A stretch of DNA of 64,000 nt from positions 1,488,001 through 1,552,000 of the forward strand of contig CAVTQY010000001.1 in the NCBI GenBank assembly GCA_963736975.1, read 5' to 3'. This document shows positions 26,160 through 35,570 of this stretch, piece by piece. A model generated the notes under the pieces. It was not told the origin of the DNA. It did no database searches and was given only the letters and a program-made list of their open reading frames with translations. The stretch is from CAVTQY01 sp963736975. GTDB lineage: Bacteria; Pseudomonadota; Alphaproteobacteria; Acetobacterales; Acetobacteraceae. How positions within the stretch are numbered: position 1 is the first letter of the stretch; each line of letters starts with the position of its first letter. The translations under genes and the position numbers were made by a program.

Positions 26160-28321
26160 TGCCCATACTGGCGGGCTTCAAGGTCGTCCAGCTCGGGCCG
26201 GGTCTTGCCACCGCTGTTTGCGGGCGTTTGCTTGCCGATGTCGGCGCCACAGTCGCCTGTCGCGATGTGGATAATTCGACGCCGCTCGCTGTTCATCTCA
26301 ACCATAGCAAGTCATGCGTGACGGCGATTGATGCGGGGCTAGCTGCGGCCGATCTCATTGTTGCCGAAGGCCGACCTGCCGAACTCCGCGCGCGGCGCCA
26401 CGACGCCGAGAGTCTTCGGGCTGCCAATGCTCGGGCTGCGATCGTGCTTCTCTCACCCTTCGGCCAGACCGGTCCGCACGCCAACGTGGCGGCGACCGAC
26501 CTGACATCGATGTTCGCCAGCGGCATCGCCCGGTTGCTTACAGGACAGGTGGATGACCTGGGCGAACCGCCGATCCGCCCGGTCGGCGAGCAATCCGCCT
26601 TCATTGGTGGGATCGCAGCGGCCTGCGCCGGCATGCATGCAGCGTTTGGCGCCACACCGGGGGCGGTGATCGACATTTCCATACAGGAAGCGCTGGCGAC
26701 TCTCGCGATGACCGAACTGGCACGCGCCGGTTTGTTGGGCAAAAGCGGATCGCGGGCGCGGGTGGCGGACGGCAACGGCGCCACCGTCTGCATTTTGCCG
26801 GCGCGTGATGGTTATGTCGCGATCTCGCCGCGCGAGGAGCGGCAATGGGCGGCTTGGTTGCAAGTTATGGGATCACCGGCGTGGGGCGATGACCCGCGTT
26901 TCGCCTGCAAAGAGGCCCGCGTCGCCAACTGGGACGCGCTGCATGCGTTGATGTCGGACTGGAGCCGAGCGCGCGACAAGCAGTGGATCGCGGACACGGC
27001 GCAGCGCGCGCGTGTGCCGAGTTTCCCGCTGTGCGAACCGGCGGAGCTACTGCATGCGCCGCAATTGGCGCATCGCGGATTCTACCGCATGGTCGAGATC
27101 GGCGGGTGCGCGGCGAAGGTGCCTGGGCCGCCGTTCGGTGTTTCCTTGCATGAGGGCGGCCGAGCAACCCGTGCGGTGCCGCCGGCACCGTTGCCATTGT
27201 CCGGCGTGCGCGTTCTCGATTTCAGTTGGGTGATCGCCGGCCCCACTACGACGCGCTATCTGGCGGCTATGGGCGCCGAGGTGATCAAGGTCGAGGCGCC
27301 CGGACGCGGCGATCCCGGCCGAGCCAGTGAGCTGCACACGGTGCTCGGCCAGACGAAGCGCGGCATCGTGCTTGATCTTAAGCGGCCCGAGGGGGTGCGG
27401 GTCGCGCGGGCGTTGGCGGCCAAATCCGATGTGCTGATTGAGAATTTCGCCACCGGCGTAATGGATCGGCTCGGGCTTGGTGCGGAAGCCCTGCGTGCGG
27501 TCAGCCCGGATCTGATTTTTGTTTCGGCTTCGGGGCTTGGGCGTACGGGGCCGGAGGCCCGTGCCGTCGCTTACGGCACGCTGCTGCAATGCTATGCCGG
27601 GTTCGCCGGGTTGAACCGCCATGCGGATGTTCCGCCGCGCGTCGGTTTCGCCTGGCTCGATCCAATGTGCGGGCTGATGCTGGCCTTCATCGTCGCGGCC
27701 GCGCTATGGCAGCGGCGGAATGGCCGTGCTGTCGCGCGGATCGATTTCTCGATGATCGAGGCGATGCTGTGGACGATGGCGCAGCCGTTGCTCGCGGCGC
27801 AGATCGGAGCGGCACCGAAGCCGGCGGGCAACGGTTCGAGCCGTTATGCGCCGCACGGCGCCTTTCGTTGTGCTGGCGATGATGCGTGGATCAGTATCGC
27901 GGTAACGGGCGAGGCGGAGTGGCGGTCTTTGTGCGGGATTATCCCTGCACTCGCGCCGTTTGCGCCGCTTTGCCTTGCTGGACGCATGCAAGAGAGCAAA
28001 CCGATCAAAGAGGTGCTTGCTGCATGGGCGCGCCCGCAACGTGCGGAGAGCGCCGCCGCGACATTGCTGACGGCCGGCATTGCCGCTGAACCGCTCGCCA
28101 CCTCGCTGGATCTTGTCAACAGTGAGCACCTGCGCGCACGGGAGTTTTGGGAGGCCCAAGGCATGGGCCTACTGCCCGGTTTGCCATGGAGCGCGAGCTT
28201 CGGACGCAAGAATGGCGCTGCACCGGGGTTGGGCGCCGATACGGATGATGTACTGATCGAGGTGCTGGGGTTATCGCGTGAGGAGATCGCCCAACTCCGG
28301 CAATCCGGGACGCTTGGGTAG
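26159..28321 (+). CDS. Tandem-domain family III CoA-transferase (CaiB/BaiF)
   Basis: 720 residues made of two family III CoA-transferase domains in tandem. Each begins with the family start (LAGFKVVQLGPGLATAV at residue 4; LSGVRVLDFSWVIAGPTTTRYLAAMGAEVIKVEAPGRGDP in the second). Domain 2 has the expected region around the catalytic aspartate (FAWLDPMCG) and keeps DLKRPEG and GRTGPEA. In domain 1 the equivalent spot reads QSAFIGGI without Asp, and the PGRGDP loop is absent. Family III enzymes normally act as interlinked dimers, so this may be a pseudo-dimer with one active half. Follows the amidohydrolase directly. Confidence 0.87.
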   Translation: MPILAGFKVVQLGPGLATAVCGRLLADVGATVACRDVDNSTPLAVHLNHSKSCVTAIDAGLAAADLIVAEGRPAELRARRHDAESLRAANARAAIVLLSPFGQTGPHANVAATDLTSMFASGIARLLTGQVDDLGEPPIRPVGEQSAFIGGIAAACAGMHAAFGATPGAVIDISIQEALATLAMTELARAGLLGKSGSRARVADGNGATVCILPARDGYVAISPREERQWAAWLQVMGSPAWGDDPRFACKEARVANWDALHALMSDWSRARDKQWIADTAQRARVPSFPLCEPAELLHAPQLAHRGFYRMVEIGGCAAKVPGPPFGVSLHEGGRATRAVPPAPLPLSGVRVLDFSWVIAGPTTTRYLAAMGAEVIKVEAPGRGDPGRASELHTVLGQTKRGIVLDLKRPEGVRVARALAAKSDVLIENFATGVMDRLGLGAEALRAVSPDLIFVSASGLGRTGPEARAVAYGTLLQCYAGFAGLNRHADVPPRVGFAWLDPMCGLMLAFIVAAALWQRRNGRAVARIDFSMIEAMLWTMAQPLLAAQIGAAPKPAGNGSSRYAPHGAFRCAGDDAWISIAVTGEAEWRSLCGIIPALAPFAPLCLAGRMQESKPIKEVLAAWARPQRAESAAATLLTAGIAAEPLATSLDLVNSEHLRAREFWEAQGMGLLPGLPWSASFGRKNGAAPGLGADTDDVLIEVLGLSREEIAQLRQSGTLG

Positions 28322-28478
28322 GCTAGAACTCCCCGCTGCGATATGCCGCATCCAAACGCGCCGCATCGTCACCGGTCGGCTCCTCCCACGCCTCGCCCCG
28401 CCGCCGCAACGCGCCGGTGAAATCTGGCGGCCGCTTCTCGTTGAACGCGCGTCTTCCTTCTTCGCCATCCATTGTTGC

Positions 28479-29240
28479 CTAAATCAACAGCGAGTTCATC
28501 AGCGTCTGCACGTGCCAGGCTTGGTCGTCCGGCAGGTTGCCGAACCGCACCACGAACTCTTTCATCATCCGCACCGCTACCGGCGGCAAGGCAACGACTT
28601 TGCGGGCGATCTGCTCTGCCCGCTCCAGCAGCCGCTCATGCGGCACCACTTCATTGACCAGGCCCACCCGCAATGCTTCCTGCGCATCGAACGGCTCATC
28701 GGTCAGCAGGATCTTCATCGCATCGACATAGCGAAGCTGCTTGACCAACAGGCTTGCCCCAGGCCCATGGCCCAGCCAACCCTGGGAGAGCAGAGAGAAC
28801 TTGAAGCGTGCATGCTCGGCACTGGCGATCCGGATATCGGTGGAAGACAACAGGATATACAAACCTGCGCCAGCGGCCCAACCATTCACCGCCGCAATCA
28901 CCGGCTTCCAGACGCGCGGATAGTGATCACCCATGCGGCCATCGACACCGGTCTTCTGCCCATGCACCGTACCGGCGAGCGGCCAGAAGATCCGCGTCGT
29001 GCGCAGATACTCGCGTTCCTCCTCGGTGATGTCGGGCCGCGGCGCCAGATTATGCCCGCCGCAGAAATGCCGGTCGCCGCTACCGGTGAGGATGGCGCAG
29101 CGGATCGAGCGGTCTTCCCACAGATCGATCCAGGCCTCCGCGATCGCATCCGAGGTCGGTTTGTCGAGAATGTTGGCTTTATCCGGATTGTTCAGCGTGA
29201 TGTATGCCACGCTGTCCCGCTTGACGTAATCGATGCCCAA
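28479..29240 (-). CDS. Enoyl-CoA hydratase/isomerase with premature amber stop
   Basis: Crotonase-fold protein acting on acyl-CoA thioesters. TTG start at 29240 with AAGGAG upstream. Motifs: LTGSGDRHFCGGHNLAP (oxyanion-hole region), KPVIAAVNGWAAGAGLYILL (second oxyanion glycine), and HGPGASLL. The frame stops at TAG (28479-28481) after NSLLI. Beyond it, in the same frame, the normal C-terminal tail continues (ATMDGEEGRRAFNEKRPPDFTG) to a stop at 28323-28325. A CAG to TAG change would explain this. The shortened product lacks about 50 residues including the last helices, so it may be inactive. Convergent with the CoA-transferase gene. Confidence 0.85.
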   Translation of the reverse strand: MGIDYVKRDSVAYITLNNPDKANILDKPTSDAIAEAWIDLWEDRSIRCAILTGSGDRHFCGGHNLAPRPDITEEEREYLRTTRIFWPLAGTVHGQKTGVDGRMGDHYPRVWKPVIAAVNGWAAGAGLYILLSSTDIRIASAEHARFKFSLLSQGWLGHGPGASLLVKQLRYVDAMKILLTDEPFDAQEALRVGLVNEVVPHERLLERAEQIARKVVALPPVAVRMMKEFVVRFGNLPDDQAWHVQTLMNSLLI

Positions 29241-29295
29241 CGCCGTGTCTCCTTCCCTCGCGTGACCACCATGCATCCGCCTGACGGAGGCGCAA

Positions 29296-29634
29296 ATGTT
29301 CAAACCCGTGCCGACGAGCGGGAATCTTCTGGCCGCCCTGGCCGCCGCCGGACCCGAAGAGCAGACCAACGAGCTGTTCGCCTCATCCACGGTCCGGATC
29401 GAGCGGATCGTCTCCACAGGCCAGGCGAGCCCACCCGGGTTCTGGTTCGACCAGGACTGGGACGAATGGGTGCTGCTCGTCTCCGGGCAGGCGGTGGTGC
29501 GGATTGAAACCGAGCCGGCGCCGCGGACACTCCATGCCGGCGATTACATAGTGCTGCCGGCGCATTGCCGCCATCGCGTTGAATGGACCTCGCCGGACGA
29601 GCCGACGATCTGGCTCGCTGTCCATTGCCGCTGA
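29296..29634 (+). CDS. Cupin domain protein (112 aa)
   Basis: Single-domain cupin. The core DQDWDEWVLLVSGQAVVRIE, LHAGDYIVLPAHCRHRVEWT gives the two cupin motifs, with metal-site candidates in DWDEW and H in AHCRHRV. The common first His pair is replaced by Asp/Trp residues, so metal binding is uncertain. Divergent from the enoyl-CoA hydratase gene and convergent with the MFS exporter, whose stop lies one base beyond. Many such small cupins are metal-stabilised isomerases or sensors; the exact role is unknown. Confidence 0.72.
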   Translation: MFKPVPTSGNLLAALAAAGPEEQTNELFASSTVRIERIVSTGQASPPGFWFDQDWDEWVLLVSGQAVVRIETEPAPRTLHAGDYIVLPAHCRHRVEWTSPDEPTIWLAVHCR

Positions 29635-30804
29635 TCAGCGCGCCTGCTGCACCGCCATCGACAGCGCTACCTGACCGGTGACCGCAGACCCCAGCATCAC
29701 CAGCGCGACCGTCAGTACCGAGCCTGATGTTTCGACGACCACCGTGCAGAACGCGCCGAAGAGCATCTGCACGAAACCATACATTCCCGAAGCGGCGCCG
29801 ATCGCCAGCGGGTTGACCGACACTGCGCCGGTCAGGGCGAACGGGCTGGCGATGCCCGCGCCTGCCATGAACAACGCCACTGATCCGACCACCGTCGCCA
29901 CGGTGAACGGACCGACCAGCCAAGCGAGCAGGAACCAGAGCGCGGCGGCGATCGCGATCCCGTTCGCCAGCCGCAGAACATGCGCCGCTGCAAGACGTCC
30001 GGCAAGCCGGTTCGCCGTGAAACCACCTGCCGCGAGCCCGACCATCAGCAACAGGTAATACACGCCGACGCGCTGTGTCGGCTGGTGCAGGCGGTCCTCG
30101 AAGATGAACGGCGAGGCTGCCATGAAGGCATAAAACGAAGTCGTGGTACAGGCTCCGCCGATCGCGTAGCCGCAAAAGGCGCGAGAGCGCAGCAGCCGCA
30201 CATAGCCGATCAGCATCGGCAGGCGGCCACGCGACAGCACGGGTGCATTGGTCTCCGGCAGCATCAACGCCGCTAGCACGGTCGTGACGGCGCCGGCGAT
30301 CGCCAACACGCCGAAGGCCGCGCGCCAGCCGAACCATGCGGTGGCGTATCCGCCGATCACCGGCGCGATGGCGGGCGCGAGCGACATCACCAGTGTCAAC
30401 AGCGCCAGCCGGGCCGCCGCCCGGTCGCCCTCGGCCTCGTCGCGCACGATGGCGCGGCCGAGCACCAGCCCGCTGCATCCCCCGATCGACTGGACAATGC
30501 GCGCGACCAGCAGCGACGCCGCGCTCGGTGCCAGCGCGGTGACCAGCCCTGCCGCGGTGAACAGTGACAGGCCGGCCAGCAGCACCGGCCGGCGGCCGAA
30601 ACGGTCGGATGCCGGCCCATACAGCAACTGCCCGGCCGCCAGGCCGATCAGATACAGCGTGATCGTCAACTGCACCGCGGCGGCGGAAACCCCGAGCGCC
30701 GTTGCGGTCGCCGGGAGAGCGGGAATGATCAGATGCATTCCCAGCGTGCCGCAGGCGGTGATCGCGACGAGTAGCGGGAATGACGCCCGCGCGGGCGGGC
30801 GCAC
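29635..30804 (-). CDS. MFS drug-type exporter (Bcr/CflA family)
   Basis: Inner-membrane efflux transporter, 389 residues and about 12 helices. Family marks: LGMHLIIPALPATATALGVS in helix 1, GQLLYGPASDRFGRRPVLLAG in loop 2-3, and RIVQSIGGCSGLVLGRAIVRDEAEGDRAA in helices 4-5. GTG start overlaps the stop of the OsmC gene by one base, so it is the last gene of a four-gene leftward operon (P1 peptidase, monooxygenase, OsmC, exporter). It may export a product or toxic intermediate. Confidence 0.87.
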   Translation of the reverse strand: MRPPARASFPLLVAITACGTLGMHLIIPALPATATALGVSAAAVQLTITLYLIGLAAGQLLYGPASDRFGRRPVLLAGLSLFTAAGLVTALAPSAASLLVARIVQSIGGCSGLVLGRAIVRDEAEGDRAAARLALLTLVMSLAPAIAPVIGGYATAWFGWRAAFGVLAIAGAVTTVLAALMLPETNAPVLSRGRLPMLIGYVRLLRSRAFCGYAIGGACTTTSFYAFMAASPFIFEDRLHQPTQRVGVYYLLLMVGLAAGGFTANRLAGRLAAAHVLRLANGIAIAAALWFLLAWLVGPFTVATVVGSVALFMAGAGIASPFALTGAVSVNPLAIGAASGMYGFVQMLFGAFCTVVVETSGSVLTVALVMLGSAVTGQVALSMAVQQAR

Positions 30805-31307
30805 TATCGGGATGAGACGGTTACGGCAGGCGGTGATTTCAAGGTCTGCAGAATCACGCAGTACCGCTCGGTGGTATCGATCAGCCGCTTCAGCTTGTCG
30901 GGTTCGGCATCCGTGTCCAGCTCGAAGCGCAGTGCTATGTCCGTCAAGCCGACAGGTACAGTGCGATCAAGGCCTAGCGTGCCCCGGGCGTCCCAATGTC
31001 CCTCCGCGATCACCCGTCCGCTCCGCAGGGTGATCCCCATCGCGGTCGCGACCGCCCGCAAGGTGACGCCGGCACAGGCGACCAGCGCCTCCAGCAGCAT
31101 GTCGGCGGAGCAGGCCAGATCGCCCGATCCGCCGGTCGCTTTGTGCAGCCCGGCGCGGGTTTCGCCGTCCCAGGACGTGACGTGGCAGGCGATATCATCC
31201 GTATCGACCCGGCATTCGGCACGCGTCGGCACAAGCGCCGCCTCGGGCATTTCGCGGTAACGCGCTTTGATCGGCGCCTGCAGTGCACGGAGTTGTTCGG
31301 CGTTCAT
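30804..31307 (-). CDS. OsmC family protein
   Basis: OsmC/Ohr-fold protein of 167 residues. The LACSADMLLEALVACAGVTLRAVATAMGI segment gives the usual Cys-containing helix; a second conserved Cys is in ERYCVILQTLKSPPAV. Two such cysteines reduce organic peroxides in the family. Start chosen at ATG 31307, with AAGGAT upstream, four bases past the monooxygenase stop. Placement after a flavin monooxygenase fits a protective role against peroxide by-products (inference). Confidence 0.82.
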   Translation of the reverse strand: MNAEQLRALQAPIKARYREMPEAALVPTRAECRVDTDDIACHVTSWDGETRAGLHKATGGSGDLACSADMLLEALVACAGVTLRAVATAMGITLRSGRVIAEGHWDARGTLGLDRTVPVGLTDIALRFELDTDAEPDKLKRLIDTTERYCVILQTLKSPPAVTVSSR

Positions 31308-31311
31308 GATC

Positions 31312-32682
31312 TTATCCTTTGGGACGGAATTGCGCTGCCGGGTGGCTGTTGGGCAGCCGACGGCGACCAGGGCCATAAAGTTTCTCCCGCAGCGTGCCGG
31401 GCGCATAGTCCCGTTTGTACCGGCCGCGAGCCTGCAGCTCCGGCACCACTAGATCGACCATATCGGTGAAGGTCTCAGGCGTCACAGCATAAGCGAGGTT
31501 GAAGCCGTCCACGTCCGTCTCATCCACCCAGGCAATCAGCTCCTCGGCGACTTCGGCGGCTGATCCCACCACCAACGGGCTGCGGCCGCCGATCGCGGTA
31601 TGGGCGGCGATCTCGCGCACCGTCCAGGTGCGGGTCGGGTCGGCGATGGTGAAGGCCTCCAGCGCCGACGTCTGCGCGTCCCGCTGGCCGAAGCGCACCA
31701 CCTCGTCCATCGGCAGCTTGGAGAAATCAACGTCGGTCCAGCCGGACATCAGCACGAGGCCGCCCTCCTCGCTGGCATAGCGCCGGTACTCGGCGAGCTT
31801 ATCGGCCGCTCGCGCAGCAGTCGCATCGGTAACGACTGTCATCATCACGAAAATGATCAACTCGGCCGGATCGCGCCCGACCGCCGCGGTGCGCCGCCGC
31901 AGGTCGGCGACAATCGGTGCGATCACCCGCTTCGACGGCCCATTGATGAACACGCATTCGGCATGCTGGGCGGCGAACTGCCGCCCGCGCGAGGATGCGC
32001 CCGCCTGATACAGCACCGGCGTACGTTGCGGCGACGGCTCGCACAGATGGATCGCGGACAGCCGGAAATAGGGTCCATCATGCTCGACGCGGTGCACCCT
32101 TGCGGGATCGGCGAAGCGCCCGGTCGCACGGTCACGCAGCACCGCGCCATCCTCCCAGCTCCCCTCCCACAGCTTATAGACCACCTGCATGTAGTCTTCG
32201 GCGATCTCGTAACGGGTATCGTGACCCTCCTGCTTCGGCATCCCCATGCCTTTCGCGGCGCTGTTGAGGTAGCCGGTCACGATGTTCCACCCGATCCGTC
32301 CCTGGGTCAGGTGGTCCAGCGTGCTCATCCGCCGCGCGAACGGATAGGGATGCTCGTAGGAAAGCGTGCAGGTGACGCCGAAGCCCAGATGCTCGGTCGC
32401 CATCGCCATCGCCGGGATCAGCAGCAACGGATCGTTGACCGGCACCTGCACCGCACCTTCCAGCGCCGCGTCCGGGGAGCCGCGATACACGTCGTAAATG
32501 CCCAGCACATCGGCCAGAAAGAGCCCGTCGAACTTCCCCCGCTCCAGCGTGCGCGCGAGGTCTGTCCAGTAGCCGAGCGTGTTGTAGGTATCGGCGCGAT
32601 CACGCGGATGCGTCCACAATCCCGGCGATTGATGCACGATGCAGTTCATATCGAATGCATTGAGGCGGATCTTCTTCGGCAT
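31312..32682 (-). CDS. LLM-class flavin monooxygenase (NtaA/SnaA/DszA type)
   Basis: FMNH2-dependent oxygenase, 456 residues. The N terminus (IRLNAFDMNCIVHQSPGLWTHPRD), RGKFDGLFLADVLGIYDVY, and LDHLTQGRIGWNIVTGYLNSAAKGMG are hallmarks of nitrilotriacetate, pristinamycin IIA and dibenzothiophene-sulfone monooxygenases. Reduced flavin must come from a separate reductase, and none lies nearby. Five bases after the P1 peptidase stop. The substrate cannot be told; a sulfur- or nitrogen-containing organic compound is likely for the family. Confidence 0.89.
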   Translation of the reverse strand: MPKKIRLNAFDMNCIVHQSPGLWTHPRDRADTYNTLGYWTDLARTLERGKFDGLFLADVLGIYDVYRGSPDAALEGAVQVPVNDPLLLIPAMAMATEHLGFGVTCTLSYEHPYPFARRMSTLDHLTQGRIGWNIVTGYLNSAAKGMGMPKQEGHDTRYEIAEDYMQVVYKLWEGSWEDGAVLRDRATGRFADPARVHRVEHDGPYFRLSAIHLCEPSPQRTPVLYQAGASSRGRQFAAQHAECVFINGPSKRVIAPIVADLRRRTAAVGRDPAELIIFVMMTVVTDATAARAADKLAEYRRYASEEGGLVLMSGWTDVDFSKLPMDEVVRFGQRDAQTSALEAFTIADPTRTWTVREIAAHTAIGGRSPLVVGSAAEVAEELIAWVDETDVDGFNLAYAVTPETFTDMVDLVVPELQARGRYKRDYAPGTLREKLYGPGRRRLPNSHPAAQFRPKG

Positions 32683-32686
32683 GCGG

Positions 32687-33760
32687 TCAACTCCGCCCGG
32701 ACCGATAGCACCGCATCACCTCGAGCAGCCGATCGAGCGGCAAAGCATGGGCGGTATGGCCTTGCAGTCCGGTCATCGTCTCGGCCGCGGTCAGCGCATT
32801 CAGGATCGCCTCCTCGGTCGCCTCCGCAGCGGCCTGGAACAGCGGTGTCATGCCGTCCGGCGACAGCATGCGTACGGCGCTGACCGGCTCGCCATGCGGC
32901 ACATGATTGCCGGTGGCAAACGCCAGGAAGATGTCACCACTGCCGTTCGCGCCGATACCGCCGACCCAGGCCAACCCGGTCGTCGCACGCCGAGCCAGCC
33001 GCTGGCACTGGATCGGCAGCAGCGGTGCATCCGTGGCCAATATAACGATGATCGAACCCGTTTCGCCCACCGGCGGCCGCGGCGACGGGACGACATCGCG
33101 CCCGATCTCGCGCCCGACCGGCACGCCATCGACCCGCAGCAGCTCGCGCGCGCCGTAATTCGCCTGCACCAGGGCGCCGACGGTGAACGCCTCGCCGCCC
33201 ACCCGCGCGACCCGCGACGCGGTACCAGTGCCGCCCTTGAACTCGTGGCAGATCATACCCGTGCCGCCGCCGACATTGCCCTCCGGCACCGGGCCGGACC
33301 TGGCGCCGTCCAGCCCAGCGAAGGCATGCTCCGCCGTCACCGGAAATCGCGCGCAGTCGCTCAGCCAGCCATCATAGGTTTCGGCGACCACGGGCAGATG
33401 AAACGACTGCGGTGCCCCCCCGCGCACCGCCAGTGCACAAACCGCATCGCGCACCACGCCGACCGAATAGGTGTTGGTGATGCAGATCGGCGCGCCGACC
33501 AGCCCCTGCTCGGCAATCCACGGCAGCCCCGTCATCTCGCCGTTGCCGTTGAACGAATGCGTACCGGCGAACACCGCGTCGGTCCAGACATCCGGGCGCG
33601 GCCAGATTGCTGTGACGCCGGTGCGGATCACATGCGGATCGTCCTCGATCAGCGTGCAAAGGCCGACGCGCACGCCGGCCACATCGGTGATCGCGTTGCA
33701 CGGCCCGGGCGGCACCGTGCCGGTGACGATACCAAGATCGCGCAGTCTGGGTCGGGACAC
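32687..33760 (-). CDS. P1 family peptidase (DmpA/beta-aminopeptidyl type)
   Basis: N-terminal-nucleophile hydrolase that matures by self-cleavage. It starts with LGIVTGTVPPGPCNAITDVAGVRVG and shows FNGNGEMTG, GNVGGGTGMICHEFKGGTGTASR and the cleavage/nucleophile region ETGSIIVILATDAPLLP, where the Ser would become the new N terminus. Length of 357 residues is usual for L-aminopeptidase D-Ala-esterase/amidase. It is the first gene of the leftward operon with the flavin monooxygenase, so it may release a peptide- or amide-linked substrate. Confidence 0.88.
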   Translation of the reverse strand: MSRPRLRDLGIVTGTVPPGPCNAITDVAGVRVGLCTLIEDDPHVIRTGVTAIWPRPDVWTDAVFAGTHSFNGNGEMTGLPWIAEQGLVGAPICITNTYSVGVVRDAVCALAVRGGAPQSFHLPVVAETYDGWLSDCARFPVTAEHAFAGLDGARSGPVPEGNVGGGTGMICHEFKGGTGTASRVARVGGEAFTVGALVQANYGARELLRVDGVPVGREIGRDVVPSPRPPVGETGSIIVILATDAPLLPIQCQRLARRATTGLAWVGGIGANGSGDIFLAFATGNHVPHGEPVSAVRMLSPDGMTPLFQAAAEATEEAILNALTAAETMTGLQGHTAHALPLDRLLEVMRCYRSGRS

Positions 33761-33829
33761 GCTGGGTCCTTCGGCTCGGCCGCGCGAATGTGGTCACGTG
33801 CGGCTGCCCCCCTCAAGACCCCGCCGGGT

Positions 33830-34096
33830 TCAGGCCGGCGTCTTGGCTGTCCAGACGCCGCACCAGCCATCCGGGCTGATCGTACCGGCGACCACCGCGC
33901 AGGCATTGGGCGGCTGGAAATGCAGGCAGTCGCTGCATTTGTGCCCATCCTTCGGATGGTCCTGATACATCACAGCGCTCTGCGGCACTTTCGGCGCCTG
34001 GGCGAAGGCAGATCGCAGCGTGCCGGCGGCGAGCGCGCCAAGTCCGGCCCGCATAATGATGCGCCGCGATGCGATCCGATGCGTGTCCTCGGCCAT
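33830..34096 (-). CDS. High-potential iron-sulfur protein (HiPIP)
   Basis: Small periplasmic 4Fe-4S electron carrier, 88 residues. A twin-arginine signal (SRRIIMRAGLGALAAGT) precedes the mature part with four cysteines at about 54, 57, 66 and 79 (KCSDC, NACAVV, GWCGVW), the exact HiPIP pattern. GGAGGAGCAG lies before the ATG at 34096. Divergent from the DadA-like oxidoreductase gene, 85 bases away. HiPIPs usually donate electrons to photosynthetic reaction centres or terminal oxidases in purple bacteria and relatives. Confidence 0.92.
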   Translation of the reverse strand: MAEDTHRIASRRIIMRAGLGALAAGTLRSAFAQAPKVPQSAVMYQDHPKDGHKCSDCLHFQPPNACAVVAGTISPDGWCGVWTAKTPA

Positions 34097-34181
34097 GATC
34101 CTGCTCCTCCTTGCTTCCTGCTCGTCTTGCGGCAGACGGGCAGCGGCGCTGTGATGCACCGTCAGCCCAGGGAGACAACAG

Positions 34182-35514
34182 ATGGCGCCGCGAGTCGATC
34201 CTGTCCGGTCCGATGAAGCACTGCCCGACCGCACCAACGTCGTTGTGATCGGCGGCGGCATCATCGGCACGAGCACGGCGCTGTTCCTCGCGCGCAAAGG
34301 CATCCCCGTCGCGCTCTGCGAGAAAGGCCATATCGCCGGCGAGCAGTCGAGCCGGAACTGGGGCTGGTGCCGGAAGATGGGGCGCGACCCGCGCGAGGCG
34401 GCACTGGCGATCGAGGCCGTGCGCCTGTGGGGCGAAATGAACACGCTGACAGAAGCGGAGACCGGCTTCCGCCGCTGCGGCATCGTTTATCTGTGCAAGA
34501 CGAAGGCGGATGTCGCCAAGCGCGAGGCCTGGCTGGAGCAGGTGGCGCGGCCTTATCAACTCGACACGCGCATGCTGAGCCGGGGCGAGCTGACCGATGT
34601 GCTGCCCGGGCTTACCGGCCAGTGGCTGGGGGGACTTTACACGCCCAGCGACGGCCGCGCCGAGCCGCAGAAGGCCGCGCCGGCCATCGCCGAGGCGGCG
34701 CGACGAGCGGGTGCCGCCGTCATCACCAATTGCGCGGTGCGCGGGATCGAAACGCAGGGTGGGCGCGTGGCCGGCGTGGTCACGGAGAAAGGCCGCATTG
34801 CCTGTGAGAACGTCGTCCTCGCCGGCGGGGTGTGGTCGCGCCTGTTTTGCGGCAATCTCGACCTGCGTCTGCCGCAGCTCAAGGTGATCTCCTCGGTGAT
34901 GCGCACCGAAAAGCTGGATGGCGGCCCGGAAACATCCGTCAGCGGCCAGGGTTTCGGCGTGCGCAAGCGGCTGGACGGCGGCTACAATGTCGCCAGTTGG
35001 AGCAACAACCTGTTCGAACATCACGCCGGACGCGTTCGTGTTCTTTCGCGATTTCCTGCCCTCGCTGCAACTGCAATGGCGCCAGTTGCGGCTGCGGGTC
35101 GGCCGGAGGTTCATCGAAGAATGGCGGATGCCGCGCAAATGGGCGCTGGACCAGACCACACCCTTCGAAAAAGTGCGTGTGCTCGACCCCGAGCCGCATG
35201 AACCAATCCTGAAACAGGCGCGGGACAACGCCGCCGCGGCGTTCCCCGCGTTCCGCAACATGAAGGTGGCGGAGACCTGGGGCGGCGTGATCGATGCGAC
35301 GCCGGACGGCGTGCCGGTGATCTCGGGCGTGGACAAACTGCCGGGCTTCTTTATCGCCACCGGCTTTACGGGCCATGGCTTCGGGATCGGCCCGGGCGCC
35401 GGCCGGTTGATGGCCGATATTGTCACCGGCGACGCGCCGATCGTGGATCCCGCGCCGTTCCGCTACAGCCGCTTCACGGACGGATCGCGGCCGCGGCCAT
35501 CGCCGCTGGTCTAA
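34182..35514 (+). pseudogene. DadA-like FAD-dependent oxidoreductase, frameshifted
   Basis: Flavoprotein of the D-amino acid dehydrogenase/DAO family. The FAD site is VVVIGGGIIGTSTALFLARKGIPV (residues about 25-45). The first frame is coherent to SWSNNLFEH near 35020, and the sequence then continues in another frame as TPDAFVFFRDFLPSL to the end, including TPDGVPVISGVDKLPGFFIATGFTGHGFGIGPGAG (FAD C-terminal motif). One extra base or two missing explain it. Joined length about 440 residues, normal. It faces the HiPIP gene and precedes a sugar-type ABC importer. Substrate unknown. Confidence 0.85.
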
Positions 35515-35570
35515 CAACGGTAGTTTAGCACCGACCGGACAATGGGCGGCCCAAGGGAGGAAACAATAAC

